Below, piece by piece: positions 1 through 6,689 of a DNA stretch of 7,960 nt. This stretch comes from JAGXLC01 sp964472385 (GTDB taxonomy: Bacteria; Bacteroidota; Bacteroidia; Bacteroidales; UBA12077). A program made the position numbers and the translations under genes. Under the pieces are notes generated by a model. It saw only the letters and a list, made by a program, of their open reading frames with translations. It was not told the DNA's origin and made no database searches. The stretch covers positions 1 through 7,960 of the forward strand of contig CAYYLT010000159.1 of the NCBI GenBank assembly GCA_964472385.1. The letters run 5' to 3'. Within the stretch, counting starts at the first letter, position 1. Each line of letters opens with the position of its first letter.

Positions 1-116
1 ATCGCGGTGTCTTGCTGTCCAGTTTCCGCTTGTCCTTCCTCTTGAGCAACTCCTATTGCTGTAGTTCCCAAGATAAATAATCCGATTACTGCGATAGTTG
101 TGAATAATCTTTTCAT
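1..116 (-). CDS. N-terminal fragment of exported/membrane protein, probably MotA/TolQ/ExbB-type proton channel (partial)
   Basis: Only the first 38 codons are inside the window; the gene continues past the left edge. The start ATG is at 116-114. The peptide opens with MKRLFTTIAVIGLFILG, a basic start followed by a hydrophobic segment to about residue 23, with a possible signal-peptidase cut after A24. A Gln/Glu/Thr-rich stretch (QEEGQAETGQQDTA) follows. This shows export or membrane insertion but not function. From memory, Bacteroidetes ExbB/TolQ-like proteins often have such an extra N-terminal hydrophobic segment and acidic linker, and commonly lie next to ansA and tatD; both points are family knowledge, not proof. 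ExbB would work with ExbD and TonB to energise outer-membrane transport. The three-helix channel domain that would settle this lies outside the window. Any other secreted protein with a low-complexity N-terminus remains possible. No strong Shine-Dalgarno sequence precedes the start. Confidence 0.6.
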   Translation of the reverse strand, partial: MKRLFTTIAVIGLFILGTTAIGVAQEEGQAETGQQDTA

Positions 117-186
117 GGTTTGTCTTCTGTTTTGATTAATGAATTGATCGTTAAAATTAAAAAAAATTTTTTATTTGCAAAATCGG

Positions 187-274
187 CGGAGAAAGAGGGA
201 TTCGAACCCTCGTGACGCTTGTGACGTCAACACGCTTTCCAGGCGTGCGCCTTAGACCACTCGGCCATTTCTCC
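187..274 (-). tRNA. tRNA-Ser (anticodon GGA)
   Basis: On the minus strand an 88-base cloverleaf can be drawn. The acceptor arm is GGAGAAA (274-268) pairing with TTTCTCC (194-188), followed by discriminator G at 187. The anticodon stem is CACGC/GCGTG around the loop CTGGAAA, giving anticodon GGA, which reads UCC and UCU serine codons. A long variable arm (TGACG ... CGTCA) marks a class II tRNA. The T arm is GAGGG-TTCGAAT-CCCTC. The 3' CCA is not encoded: the bases after the discriminator read CCG, so CCA must be added by nucleotidyltransferase. It lies 59 bases downstream of ansA and 70 upstream of the truncated gene, in the same orientation. Confidence 0.97.
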
Positions 275-333
275 AAAAAACCGGCCTCAAAATGTGCGTT
301 GCAAATTACAAAAAAATATAATGCACAATAAAT

Positions 334-1371
334 TTATCGGGTAATTTCTCCTCTGATAGACTGATCCAAAAAACAACTAACCTCTTGTCTATCAATATTC
401 AAACCCAATAGAAACATCAATTTTGTCAACCCTGCTTCTGTGGTTAAATCATAACCGTTGATCACGCCCAGTTCTAAAAGCTTCTGGCCGGTTTCATATT
501 TTGTCATATCTACCGTACCCACAAGACATTGGGTTATATTCAACAACAGTTTATCCTGTTTTACAGCATCTTTAAGTAAATTAATGAACCATGATTTTGT
601 CAGGGCATTACCTGATCCATAAGTTTCAAGTATAAGGGCTTTGATTTCTTTATTGTGCACCAGCGAACTGACCACATTCTCATTGATCCCCGGATGAATT
701 TTCAGTATTGCGATATTTGTTTCAAGCTTCTTATGGATTTTCAAGGCTGAATACCCTGAGGGGTAACGTAATGCTCCGATATCATATTTTATTTGGGTAC
801 CTATATCTGCCAGATGGGGATAATTTGGAGATGAAAAGGCATTGAAATGTTCCGAACTGATTTTGGTAGTGCGGTTACCCCTAAAAAGCCTGTTCTCAAA
901 ATAAAGTGCAACTTCAGGAACCATGGCCTTTCCATTTTTCCGCTCCGCGGCAATTTCAATGGCTGTTATCAAATTTTCCTTCCCGTCGGTTCGCAGGATT
1001 CCGATAGGCAATTGTGAGCCGGTAATTATGACCGGTTTTTGCAAATTTTCAAGCATAAAACTCAAAGCAGAAGCGGTATAAGCCATAGTATCGGTTCCAT
1101 GCAATACAACAAATCCATCGTAACGATCATAATGCGCTTCAATGATCTCAACCAGTTTCATCCAAAACTCCGGGGTAATGTCAGAAGAATCCAGGATAGG
1201 TGAAAAAGTTATACTGTCTATATGATACCCAAAACTTCTAATCTCCGGGACTTTTGCTTCAATATGCTTAAAATCAAATGTATGCAAGCTCCTGGTCAGG
1301 GGATCCATAACCATTCCTATGGTACCCCCTGTATAAATGATAAGAATGGATGTATCCCCTTTATTTTCCAT
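334..1371 (-). CDS. ansA: Type I (cytoplasmic) L-asparaginase
   Basis: Hydrolyses L-asparagine to L-aspartate and ammonium in the cytoplasm. The 345 residues are close to E. coli AnsA (338). The N-terminal signature IIYTGGTIGM (11-20) holds the nucleophile T14. The second signature HGTDTMAYTA (91-100) supplies T93 and D94, and RGNRTTK (164-170) supplies the catalytic lysine K170. The C-terminal domain has YGSGNA (251-256) and TQC (280-282), which match the segments forming the allosteric asparagine site in E. coli AnsA. GYDLTTEAGLTKL (306-318) is the usual C-terminal motif. There is no signal peptide, which supports type I rather than periplasmic type II. ATG at 1371 is the only start after an in-frame stop at 1419-1417. 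tatD lies 152 bases upstream on the same strand with a small open frame between; a shared transcript is possible but unproven. Confidence 0.95.
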   Translation of the reverse strand: MENKGDTSILIIYTGGTIGMVMDPLTRSLHTFDFKHIEAKVPEIRSFGYHIDSITFSPILDSSDITPEFWMKLVEIIEAHYDRYDGFVVLHGTDTMAYTASALSFMLENLQKPVIITGSQLPIGILRTDGKENLITAIEIAAERKNGKAMVPEVALYFENRLFRGNRTTKISSEHFNAFSSPNYPHLADIGTQIKYDIGALRYPSGYSALKIHKKLETNIAILKIHPGINENVVSSLVHNKEIKALILETYGSGNALTKSWFINLLKDAVKQDKLLLNITQCLVGTVDMTKYETGQKLLELGVINGYDLTTEAGLTKLMFLLGLNIDRQEVSCFLDQSIRGEITR

Positions 1372-1402
1372 CAGCCCATAAACTGTATGATTTAATGCAA
1401 AT

Positions 1403-1540
1403 TCACCAGCGTCGGGCTATAATATCCATTGCCTGTGTTACGCTTGTTTTTTCCTGCCAGCCATAGCCCTCTCCTAAAAGATTGGCATGAAAACCAGATA
1501 CAACAAGGCACCGGTCATTATAGTCAGGCGCCAAATACAT
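1403..1540 (-). CDS. Unrecognised small open reading frame between tatD and ansA (45 aa, doubtful)
   Basis: A 45-codon frame starts at ATG 1540-1538 inside the last codons of tatD (17-base overlap) and stops at TGA 1405-1403, 31 bases before ansA. It begins MYLAPDYNDRCLVVSGF and ends QAMDIIARRW. The composition is mixed and protein-like rather than low-complexity, with no signal peptide or membrane segment. I do not recognise a family. The overlap with the tatD stop would allow translational coupling. It could be a genuine small protein, the remnant of a decayed gene, or chance. The ansA frame is open from just after 1417 across the end of this ORF, so a frameshift near its end would join it to ansA, but AnsA is already full length without an extension. 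Confidence 0.25.
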   Translation of the reverse strand: MYLAPDYNDRCLVVSGFHANLLGEGYGWQEKTSVTQAMDIIARRW

Positions 1541-2291
1541 GATAAGCATTGCGCGTGGTTATCTCAGCTACTTCACCCAGCGTGATACTTTTAATATCGG
1601 CAATTTTTTCAGCTATATACCGTAAATATGCGCTTTCATTCCGCTTTCCCCTTTTGGGTTCTGGTGCAAGATAAGGTGCATCGGTTTCCAGCACAACATG
1701 TTTAAGGTCAATCTGCCTGATCACCTGATCCAATGAAGCATTTTTAAATGTCAAAATCCCGTTGATACCAATGGTGAATCCCAGGTCGATAATATGTTGG
1801 GCATCGTCAATGGTTCCGGAGAAACTGTGAAAAATGCCAAAAAGATTCGCATCATGCTGTTTATCCAATATACGAAAGATTTCATCAAAAGCATCCCGGG
1901 AATGGATAACCACAGGCATGTTGCGATCTTGCGCCCATTTTAGCTGTATTGCAAAGGCTTCCTGCTGCTCTTTATGGTAAGTTGTATCCCAATACAGATC
2001 TATCCCGATCTCACCTATCGCAGAAAATGGGCGTTGATCAAGCCAATTTTCGATGATCTTCAACTGTTTTGAATAATCTTTAAAAACAGACCCGGGATGT
2101 AAGCCCATCATGGGATAAAAACAGCCGGGGTAGGATGCTTCCAGTTGGAGCATCCGGGGAATGGTATCTACGTCAATATTGGGCAAATAAATGCTTTCCA
2201 CCTGAGCTTCGCGGGCCTTGCTGACAATCTGATCCACTTCCCCTTCAAAGGCCTCCAGGTATATATGTGCGTGTGTGTCAACTAATTCCAT
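1524..2291 (-). CDS. tatD: TatD-family metal-dependent hydrolase (putative DNase)
   Basis: A TIM-barrel amidohydrolase-fold protein of 255 residues, the normal family length. All expected metal-ligand positions are visible: H7 and H9 in DTHAHI (5-10), E94 in GEIGIDLYWD (93-102), H130 in VVIHSRDAFDE, H155 in FHSFSG (154-159), and D204 in ETDAPYLAPEPKRGKRNES (202-220). Family members studied in other bacteria act as Mg2+-dependent 3'-5' nucleases or in related hydrolytic roles, probably in DNA repair; the substrate here cannot be read from sequence. There is no signal peptide, so it is cytoplasmic. ATG at 2291 gives MELVDTHAH, placing the HxH motif at the very N-terminus as usual. gdhA ends 95 bases upstream and ansA starts 152 downstream, all on the minus strand. 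The paralogue symbol (tatD or ycfH type) is not resolved. Confidence 0.93.
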   Translation of the reverse strand: MELVDTHAHIYLEAFEGEVDQIVSKAREAQVESIYLPNIDVDTIPRMLQLEASYPGCFYPMMGLHPGSVFKDYSKQLKIIENWLDQRPFSAIGEIGIDLYWDTTYHKEQQEAFAIQLKWAQDRNMPVVIHSRDAFDEIFRILDKQHDANLFGIFHSFSGTIDDAQHIIDLGFTIGINGILTFKNASLDQVIRQIDLKHVVLETDAPYLAPEPKRGKRNESAYLRYIAEKIADIKSITLGEVAEITTRNAYHVFGA

Positions 2292-2386
2292 TATTATCAG
2301 GATAAAAATGCTGCAAACTTGAAAAAAAATCGCAACAAAAGATCAAGATCAACAACGATTATATCAAATGGGCGGTTTTATGCATT

Positions 2387-3724
2387 TTATACAACGCCCT
2401 GGGCTAGCATGGCTTCTGCAACCTTTACAAATCCACCAATATTAGCACCTTTCAAATAGTTAATGTATTGACCTTCCTTTCCGTATATTTCACAGGTATG
2501 GTGAATATTGGTCATGATCTTCTTTAATCTTTGATCCACATCTTCCCGAAACCAGGGTAACCTCATGGAATTTTGCGTCATTTCCAGCCCGGATACAGCA
2601 ACACCCCCTGCGTTAGCAGCTTTTCCCGGACCAAACAAAACTTGTTTATTCAGAAAAACTTCTATGGCTTCAGAAGTACAAGGCATATTAGCACCTTCAG
2701 ATACGCAAATACAGCCATTATCCACTAGCGTTTTGGCTTCTTCTTCATTGATCTCGTTTTGCGTGGCGCAAGGCAAAGCCAGTTCACAATCAATTCCCCA
2801 GGGTCTTTGGCCTTCATGATATTCTACGCCGTATTTCTCTGCATACTCTTTAATTCTACCCCTTTTAATATTTTTCAGTTCCATGACATACTGTAGCTTT
2901 TCCTCATCGATACCACTTGGATCATGGATGAATCCGGAAGAATCGGAAAGTGTGATTACCCTGCCGCCCAACTGTGTTACTTTCTCGGCGGCATATTGGG
3001 CAACATTTCCCCCACCCGAAATAGCCACTTTCTTATCTTTGATCCCCTCACCCATTGTTTTCAGCATTTCCTGGGCAAAATAGGTAGCTCCGTATCCTGT
3101 TGCTTCAGGCCGGATTAAACTTCCTCCATATTGGATTCCTTTACCCGTCAGGACGCCGCTAAACTCATTTTTCAAGCGCTTATACTGGCCGAAAAGAAAA
3201 CCGATCTCCCTGCCTCCTACACCGATATCGCCGGCTGGTATATCAGTATTCGGACCAATATGCCGGTAGAGTTCAGTCATAAAACTTTGACAGAACCTCA
3301 TCACTTCATTATCCGATTTGCCTTTGGGATTGAAATCAGATCCACCTTTTCCTCCACCCATAGGTAAGGTTGTAAGACTATTTTTAAATACTTGTTCAAA
3401 GCCCAGGAATTTTAATATACTTAGATTTACAGTGGGATGAAACCTCAGTCCTCCTTTATACGGCCCTATCGCACTATTCATCTCAATCCGGTATCCCCTG
3501 TTGAACTGAATCTCACCTTTATCATCCAGCCATGGTACACGAAATAACACAACCCGCTCAGGTTCGGCTATACGCTCCAGGATCTTGGCATGCTTGTATT
3601 TAGGATTCTCCTCGATAAAAGGAATGAGCGTTTCGGCAACTTCCCGGACTGCCTGGTGAAATTCATTTTCTCCAGGGTTCCTGGAAACAAACTGCGCCAT
3701 AAATTTTTCTAAGTTTGCATTCAT
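2387..3724 (-). CDS. gdhA: NADP-type glutamate dehydrogenase
   Basis: Catalyses reductive amination of 2-oxoglutarate with ammonium and NADPH to glutamate in the cytoplasm, a main ammonium-assimilation step. The 445 residues match the hexameric small GdhA class. The substrate domain has IGPYKGGLRFHP (86-97, K90 contacts substrate), the signature LPMGGGKGGSDFNP (120-133) with catalytic K126, and PAGDIGVGGREIG (163-175) with D166. The Rossmann domain follows at about 206-380 with the fingerprint GGGNVAQYAAEK (237-248). The segment after the second strand reads LSDSSG (259-264) rather than ending in an acidic residue selective for NAD, which fits NADP use but does not prove it. ATG at 3724 gives a start like that of known GdhA proteins. 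The 347-base leader upstream contains a possible Bacteroidetes -7 box (3792-3799). Antisense open frames within the gene look like shadows. Confidence 0.96.
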   Translation of the reverse strand: MNANLEKFMAQFVSRNPGENEFHQAVREVAETLIPFIEENPKYKHAKILERIAEPERVVLFRVPWLDDKGEIQFNRGYRIEMNSAIGPYKGGLRFHPTVNLSILKFLGFEQVFKNSLTTLPMGGGKGGSDFNPKGKSDNEVMRFCQSFMTELYRHIGPNTDIPAGDIGVGGREIGFLFGQYKRLKNEFSGVLTGKGIQYGGSLIRPEATGYGATYFAQEMLKTMGEGIKDKKVAISGGGNVAQYAAEKVTQLGGRVITLSDSSGFIHDPSGIDEEKLQYVMELKNIKRGRIKEYAEKYGVEYHEGQRPWGIDCELALPCATQNEINEEEAKTLVDNGCICVSEGANMPCTSEAIEVFLNKQVLFGPGKAANAGGVAVSGLEMTQNSMRLPWFREDVDQRLKKIMTNIHHTCEIYGKEGQYINYLKGANIGGFVKVAEAMLAQGVV

Positions 3725-3791
3725 ATACGATGTTTTTCAAGTTGATGGTAAGTATATTTCTCTCAAGCATATATTCAAATTAAAGGGTAAA

Positions 3792-3799
3792 CAAACATA
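3792..3799 (-). promoter_or_regulatory. Possible gdhA promoter -7 element (weak)
   Basis: On the minus strand this reads TATGTTTG, a match to the Bacteroidetes -7 consensus TAnnTTTG, about 68 bases before the gdhA ATG. No TTTG or TTG occurs at the proper spacing (17-23 bases) further upstream, so only half of a promoter is supported. One match of this kind is expected by chance fairly often in AT-rich DNA. Confidence 0.25.
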
Positions 3800-3922
3800 A
3801 TAAAAAACATGAAGCATAAACTGCAGTATGCACAAAAAATGAATAAACTTTTGTAGATTTAAGAATATTTGCGCCTTGAAGCTATCCAAAATTTAACGCT
3901 TGAATAATACAGGATAAAAACA

Positions 3923-4060
3923 TTTTTGATGGATTTTACAGACAGGAAAGAATGAACCGATGATTTCCATAAGACCAATATGATAGTATGCTCAGCCTCA
4001 CTGATAAAACGACTCATCAGGCACATCAAATACCTGTAAGGTGAATGCATCCATCAAAAA
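3923..4060. repeat. Nested inverted repeats (12-bp outer arms) between dprA and gdhA
   Basis: The outer arms TTTTTGATGGAT (3923-3934) and ATCCATCAAAAA (4049-4060) are perfect 12-base reverse complements 114 bases apart. Just inside them, TTACAG (3936-3941) and CTGTAA (4034-4039) are complementary in the same nested order. Near the right side, CTGAT (4001-4005) and ATCAG (4016-4020) form a further hairpin that can be lengthened with a bulge. The arrangement fits a folded untranslated RNA or a small MITE-like element. I cannot compute a folding energy, and AT-rich arms lower the significance. Confidence 0.4.
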
Positions 4061-4071
4061 AGATATTGGGT

Positions 4072-5202
4072 TTACTGGATCTCAGAGATCAGGGTTTGAT
4101 AAAGATTTCCCGGAAGACTTCTGATAATTCCCTTGAATTCAAGCCCTAAAAGCATAGGAGAAATTTGGCTGATGGGCAAATCCATATGTTGAGCAATTTC
4201 ATTAATGGATAATGCATCTTTTTCTTTTATCAATTCAATGATTTTGCATTCATTTGCCCCCAATTCATTAAATAATTCCCGTTGAACCATCTTTTGTTTA
4301 CAACGGGTCAACTCCCAGCCCATAACATATTCAAGATCTTTAGCACTTTCAATTAGGGATGCTTTATTAAGTTTAATGAGTTGGTTACATCCTCTGGAAC
4401 GCGTATCCGCAATTCTTCCGGGGAAGGCAAAAACATCACGGTTATAAGAGTTGGCCATGTCTGCAGTAATCAAGGCTCCACCTTTTTCACCCGACTCCAC
4501 AACAATGGTAGCATCAGATAAGCCAGCAATAATTCTGTTGCGGCTTACAAAATTGCTCCGGATAAATTTCGTATGACTGGGGAATTCTGTTATTAAGGCC
4601 CCCTGTTTAATGGCTTTTTCTGCGACAGGCCTGTGAAGAGAAGGATAAATTATATCCAATCCATGACCCAAAACGCAAACGGTTTTTAATCCATTGGCCA
4701 GCGCTGTTTTATGTGCACAAACATCGATCCCATAAGCCAAACCGCTTACAATAACCAAATCTTCGCTCGTGGAAGCTAAATCGACAATGAGCTTTTCACA
4801 GGTTTCGACACCTCGCGGAGTAGCCTTTCGTGTGCCAACAATGCTTAATGCTTTCTTGTCATTGAATTGAATATCTCCTTTTACATAGAGAATGATGGGG
4901 GCATCCTCACAATTTTTTAACCTGGCGGGATAATTGCTATCCAAATAAAATAAAACCTGAATGTTGTATTTTTCTATAAAGGCTATCTCACGCGACGCTG
5001 CTTCAAAAATATGCTTGCTACGTATGTTGTTAACCAAATTATTTCCAATATTCGGAATTTTTAACAACTTGCTTTTAGGTTGTTCAAATAAAGCTTTCGG
5101 ACTGCCCGTATAGGAAATCAACCTTTTTGCCAGTAAAGGGCCTACTTTAGGAATTAAACTCAGGGCAATCTGATAGAACACTTCATCGTTATAGTTGCTC
5201 AT
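4072..5202 (-). CDS. dprA: DNA-processing protein DprA (Smf), RecA loader
   Basis: Binds incoming single-stranded DNA during natural transformation and loads RecA; it is widely conserved even where competence is unproven. The 376 residues show the usual three parts. An N-terminal helix-hairpin-helix/SAM-like region spans about 8-65 (LIPKVGPLLAKRLISYTGS, IPNIGNNL). The Rossmann-like core spans about 85-295, with IVGTRKAT (121-128), SGLAYGID (153-160), FVSRNRIIAGLSD (218-230), GGALITA (241-247), FPG (260-262) and GCNQLI (271-276). A C-terminal winged helix of the DprA_WH type lies at about 315-370 (LSINEIAQHMDLPISQISPML). ATG at 5202 gives a normal N-terminus. The gene diverges from rpoD across 240 bases. 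gdhA begins 347 bases downstream, too far to assume one operon. No other competence gene is in the window. Confidence 0.95.
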   Translation of the reverse strand: MSNYNDEVFYQIALSLIPKVGPLLAKRLISYTGSPKALFEQPKSKLLKIPNIGNNLVNNIRSKHIFEAASREIAFIEKYNIQVLFYLDSNYPARLKNCEDAPIILYVKGDIQFNDKKALSIVGTRKATPRGVETCEKLIVDLASTSEDLVIVSGLAYGIDVCAHKTALANGLKTVCVLGHGLDIIYPSLHRPVAEKAIKQGALITEFPSHTKFIRSNFVSRNRIIAGLSDATIVVESGEKGGALITADMANSYNRDVFAFPGRIADTRSRGCNQLIKLNKASLIESAKDLEYVMGWELTRCKQKMVQRELFNELGANECKIIELIKEKDALSINEIAQHMDLPISQISPMLLGLEFKGIIRSLPGNLYQTLISEIQ

Positions 5203-5314
5203 GATAAGGTGTGTTTTAAAAAATAAAACTTTATTCCAGAATACCCGTAAATGCCACCAATCATAAATAATAAAAGATTTTTAAAATCCATATTAACAAA
5301 AAAACGGACTTAGC

Positions 5315-5329
5315 TTAACGATTTGTTAA
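5315..5329. repeat. Short dyad TTAAC-N5-GTTAA in the dprA/rpoD divergent region
   Basis: TTAAC (5315-5319) and GTTAA (5325-5329) form a 5+5 inverted repeat about 35 bases upstream of the rpoD -33 element. It could be an operator for either divergent gene, but it is very AT-rich and may be chance. Confidence 0.2.
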
Positions 5330-5363
5330 AAAAGATTGGAAAGTTATTAAAAAATTTTGTTAT

Positions 5364-5395
5364 TTTGTAAAATTTGTATCTACAATTTACGTTTG
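5364..5395 (+). promoter_or_regulatory. Bacteroidetes-type promoter of rpoD
   Basis: TTTG (5364-5367) and TACGTTTG (5388-5395) are separated by 20 bases, matching the known Bacteroidetes housekeeping layout of a TTTG -33 element and a TAnnTTTG -7 element. Transcription would begin at about 5400, leaving a leader of roughly 40 bases before the rpoD ATG. The promoter should be read by the sigma factor it drives, which suggests autoregulation (inference). Confidence 0.6.
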
Positions 5396-5442
5396 GCATA
5401 AAAGATTAATATTTTGGGAATTAACAAAAATAAGAGACCGAG

Positions 5443-6303
5443 ATGAGACAATTAAAGATTACCAAATCAATTACCAACAGGGATAGTTCATCATTAGAAA
5501 AGTATTTGCAGGAGGTCGGAAAAGAGGAGCTTTTAACGCCGGATGAGGAAGTTGAATTGGCACAGCGGATAAAAAAAGGTGATAAGACTGCGCTTGAAAA
5601 ACTTACAAGGGCTAATTTGCGTTTTGTCATATCTGTAGCCAAACAATATCAGTTCCAAGGTCTTAGCCTGCCGGACCTGATCAATGAAGGCAATCTTGGG
5701 CTGATCAAAGCAGCGGAAAGATTTGATGAAACAAAAGGTTTCAAGTTCATATCTTATGCGGTTTGGTGGATCAGACAATCCATACTTCAGGCAATTGCGG
5801 AGCAATCCAGAGTAGTAAGGCTACCCTTGAATAAAGTAGGTTCTATCAATAAACTGCACAAAGCCTATTCTAAACTGGAACAGGAAAACGACAGAACCCC
5901 AACCTATGAAGAACTTGCTGAAATGGTTGATCTGCCTAAGGAAAAAGTTGAAAAAACCCTTCAACTCTCCGGCAAACCTTTATCAATGGATGCTCCTTTC
6001 GATGACGATGAAGACGGAAGTTTGCTCGATGTAATGGAAAATTGCGATGCGCCGGATGCAGACGGAACCCTGATGAATGAATCCCTTTGCAGGGAAATTG
6101 AAAGAACACTCAGCGTACTTCCCGAAAAGGAAAAAGCTGTCATCAAGTATTTCTTCGGTCTGGGCGTTCAAGAAATGTCCCTTGAAGAGATCGGTCAGAA
6201 GCTTAACCTGACCAGGGAAAGGGTTCGACAGATTAAAGAAAAAGGCATCAGAAGATTGCGGCATTCGTCCAAAAATAAACTGCTTAAAAAATATCTTGGC
6301 TGA
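5443..6303 (+). CDS. rpoD: Primary (housekeeping) RNA polymerase sigma factor, Bacteroidetes type
   Basis: Directs core RNA polymerase to promoters. At 286 residues it is short because region 1.1 is absent, as in other Bacteroidetes primary sigma factors. Region 1.2 is at about 17-50 (SLEKYLQEVGKEELLTPDEE). Region 2 spans about 52-124, with GLSLPDLINEGNLGLIKA (73-90) for core binding and FKFISYAVWWIRQSI (100-114) for -10 melting and recognition. Region 3 spans about 133-205. Region 4 spans about 216-280, with the helix-turn-helix LEEIGQKLNLTRERVRQIKE (247-266). The acidic linker DDDEDGSLLD (187-196) is typical of the group. ATG at 5443 is certain: an in-frame TAA lies nine bases before it. 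There is no strong Shine-Dalgarno sequence. The gene has its own promoter and terminator, so it is probably monocistronic. It is the only protein gene on the plus strand here. Confidence 0.97.
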   Translation: MRQLKITKSITNRDSSSLEKYLQEVGKEELLTPDEEVELAQRIKKGDKTALEKLTRANLRFVISVAKQYQFQGLSLPDLINEGNLGLIKAAERFDETKGFKFISYAVWWIRQSILQAIAEQSRVVRLPLNKVGSINKLHKAYSKLEQENDRTPTYEELAEMVDLPKEKVEKTLQLSGKPLSMDAPFDDDEDGSLLDVMENCDAPDADGTLMNESLCREIERTLSVLPEKEKAVIKYFFGLGVQEMSLEEIGQKLNLTRERVRQIKEKGIRRLRHSSKNKLLKKYLG

Positions 6304-6338
6304 AAGCATAATGCATTGGCTTGCTCAAATGTTTTCTC

Positions 6339-6369
6339 AAAAGCTGCCCCCCAAAGGCAGCTTTTTTTT
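6339..6369 (+). terminator. Intrinsic terminator of rpoD
   Basis: AAAAGCTGCC (6339-6348) pairs perfectly with GGCAGCTTTT (6356-6365) around the 7-base loop CCCCAAA, followed by an unbroken T run to 6369. It begins 35 bases after the rpoD stop. This is a classic Rho-independent terminator on the plus strand. Confidence 0.9.
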
Positions 6370-6458
6370 CTTCATCATTAGCATAAAGAATCATTCAAGT
6401 TTACTATTTCAGTATAATACAAATCATAGAATCGATACTCGTGCCTCACTCACCATGG

Positions 6459-6510
6459 AACCTTCATGTTTATCCATACCCTTGCTGCGAAAATATAGTG
6501 CATGAAGGTT
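6459..6510. repeat. 10-bp inverted repeat AACCTTCATG / CATGAAGGTT
   Basis: AACCTTCATG (6459-6468) is the exact reverse complement of CATGAAGGTT (6501-6510), with 32 bases between. Adding two bases to each arm extends the match to 11 of 12. It lies upstream of the first direct repeat and could be an old element end or a structured RNA. The related ATGAAGGTTT recurs at 7785-7794, upstream of the second repeat copy. Confidence 0.4.
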
Positions 6511-6552
6511 TCATTCGTGTAAAGGTTAATTATGGGTTTGTGCTTCAATTAA

Positions 6553-6628
6553 GGTCTGCTGAAAAACACAAAAATTTTTTAAAATCAACAGGATAAACAT
6601 ATATTTTGTTTCCAATATGCAAGGTTTT
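6553..6628 (+). repeat. Direct repeat copy A (insertion-sequence end or MITE-like)
   Basis: This copy begins GGTCTGCTGAAAAACACAAA and matches 7885-7960 base for base without gaps, with 7 differences in 76. The shared core includes ATAAACATATATTTTGTTTCC. The sharp left boundary (different bases precede GGTCTG in the two copies) looks like a mobile-element tip. TTAA (6549-6552) precedes this copy. No matching inverted tip (CAGCAGACC) is found before the neighbouring gene, so this copy is a remnant or a solo end. No transposase is present in the window. Confidence 0.75.
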
Positions 6629-6661
6629 TGACAAAAATCCGTTAAAAACCTTGCATTTTTT
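6617..6661 (+). terminator. Strong hairpin with T run; possible bidirectional barrier
   Basis: ATGCAAGGTTTTT (6617-6629) pairs perfectly with AAAAACCTTGCAT (6644-6656) around a 14-base loop, followed by further T residues to 6661. It overlaps the right end of repeat copy A, so it is probably part of the repeated element. On the plus strand it could act as a second terminator behind rpoD or insulate an element from read-through. The large loop and AT-rich inner stem make termination less certain than at 6339-6369. Confidence 0.45.
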
Positions 6662-6662
6662 A

Positions 6663-6689
6663 GGGGAATATTTTTGTTAAAAAATCCCC
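6663..6689. repeat. Imperfect dyad GGGGA...TCCCC next to repeat copy A
   Basis: GGGGAATATTTTT (6663-6675) and AAAAAATCCCC (6679-6689) pair with two one-base bulges. It follows the preceding hairpin directly and may be part of the same element. Its role is unknown. Confidence 0.4.

Larger units (their letters stand above)
3725..4071. other. Non-coding interval between dprA and gdhA, with nested inverted repeats
   Basis: This 347-base stretch holds no convincing gene. A minus-strand frame of 63 codons (4050-3859) has no recognisable family, an unlikely composition, and starts inside a repeat arm. A plus-strand 15-codon frame (3809-3856) is trivial. The interval should carry the gdhA leader and the end of the dprA transcript. 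It contains a long-range dyad (3923-4060) described separately and a short one, GCATA/TATGC (3814-3818, 3827-3831), around CTGCAG, about 15 bases beyond the possible gdhA -7 box. No obvious intrinsic terminator for dprA is seen. Confidence 0.6.

Noticed and set aside
2565..3367. Several plus-strand open frames of 64-84 codons opposite gdhA
   Set aside because: They lie wholly antisense to a strongly conserved enzyme gene, overlap each other in different frames and have no recognisable domain; they are shadows of gdhA codon structure.
3859..4050. 63-codon minus-strand frame between dprA and gdhA
   Set aside because: No recognisable family, odd composition rich in S, I and aromatic residues, a start inside an inverted-repeat arm and no supporting start signal. 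Treated as non-coding.
5421..6309. Minus-strand frames of 61-108 codons opposite rpoD
   Set aside because: All are antisense to the unmistakable sigma factor gene and have no protein-family features.
6296..6505. 69-codon plus-strand frame at the end of rpoD
   Set aside because: It reads straight through the rpoD terminator hairpin and its T run (KGSFFFF), so it is not a gene.
6553..6680. Minus-strand reading through repeat copy A (shared peptide LHxGNKIYVY) as the tail of a transposase
   Set aside because: The frame has no start, is closed by a stop within about 45 codons, and copy B carries an internal stop. The segment is too short and AT-rich to call a coding remnant.
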